Position numbers and translations under genes: made by a program
Source of the DNA: Micromonospora peucetia
GTDB taxonomy: Bacteria > Actinomycetota > Actinomycetes > Mycobacteriales > Micromonosporaceae
DNA length: 64,000 bases
Direction: 5' to 3'
Assembly (NCBI RefSeq): GCF_900091625.1
Contig: NZ_FMIC01000002.1
Location: forward strand, 5,828,001 to 5,892,000
In this document: piece after piece, positions 61,766-64,000 of the stretch
Layout: each line of letters starts with the position of its first letter
Numbering within the stretch: the first letter of the stretch is position 1
The notes under the pieces: model-generated
The model's input: the letters and a program-made list of their open reading frames with translations, nothing else
The model's database searches: none
Told to the model about the DNA's origin: nothing

Positions 61766-64000
<2,235 letters not shown>

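Overview
The window is very GC-rich and reads as the chromosome of a filamentous actinomycete, most likely Micromonospora or a close Micromonosporaceae relative. This is inferred from protein content and codon use, not from a marker gene. Pointers include a mycothiol ligase (mshC), secreted CBM2-linked glycoside hydrolases, Tat and Sec exports, DUF3090 and PAC2 proteins, a class Ia ribonucleotide reductase behind a B12 riboswitch, and many leaderless TANNNT-type promoters. No rRNA, tRNA, CRISPR array or intact mobile element was found.

Layout. 1-10140 is an accessory region rich in exported proteins and genetic debris. It holds the CBM2 tail of a truncated gene, a DUF1963 protein, a broken IS5-type transposase, an exported RhiA-like protein in an AT-rich setting, a decayed histidine kinase, a GH10 xylanase with CBM2, a large exported beta-helix protein, a small exported protein and a GH18 chitinase. 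10312-20856 holds a VOC protein, a three-gene cassette (14-cysteine double-psi-barrel protein, Tat-exported protein, MauE-like redox membrane protein), a class III CoA-transferase, a sirtuin, an SMI1-like/hydrolase pair, a DUF899 protein, an M23 peptidase and a beta-helix/CbxX-type AAA+ fusion.

20959-24791 is nrdB-nrdA under a putative NrdR box and a cobalamin riboswitch. A cell-wall amidase, small unknowns and metH follow; metH is the second B12-linked function. 32953-38667 is conserved housekeeping: a leader ORF with PAC2, a GntR regulator, mshC, a kinase-like protein, DUF3090 and a phosphomutase. 38829-47902 is nitrogen supply: a YoaK-like membrane protein, then a leftward operon ureA-B-C-E-F-G-D, a urea transporter and an ammonium channel fused to a PII-like domain. 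The operon would import urea, hydrolyse it and handle the ammonia.

48106-52759 holds a sugar MFS transporter, uppP coupled to an LLM flavin/F420 oxidoreductase, and an aldo/keto reductase. 52860-56648 is a compact group resembling type VII secretion substrates and accessories (WXG-like helical proteins, YbaB-like, SseB-like). The rest holds a DUF5703 protein, an acidic hypothetical, an M20 peptidase, a hemerythrin protein, an autoregulated leaderless LysR gene, and a ClpC-like ATPase that runs off the right edge and is followed by two small genes.

Most promising for new biology: the Cys-rich/Tat/MauE cassette with twin inverted repeats in its promoter, the type VII-like group, the Amt-PII fusion attached to a divergent urease operon, and several regulatory palindromes placed on promoters or start codons.
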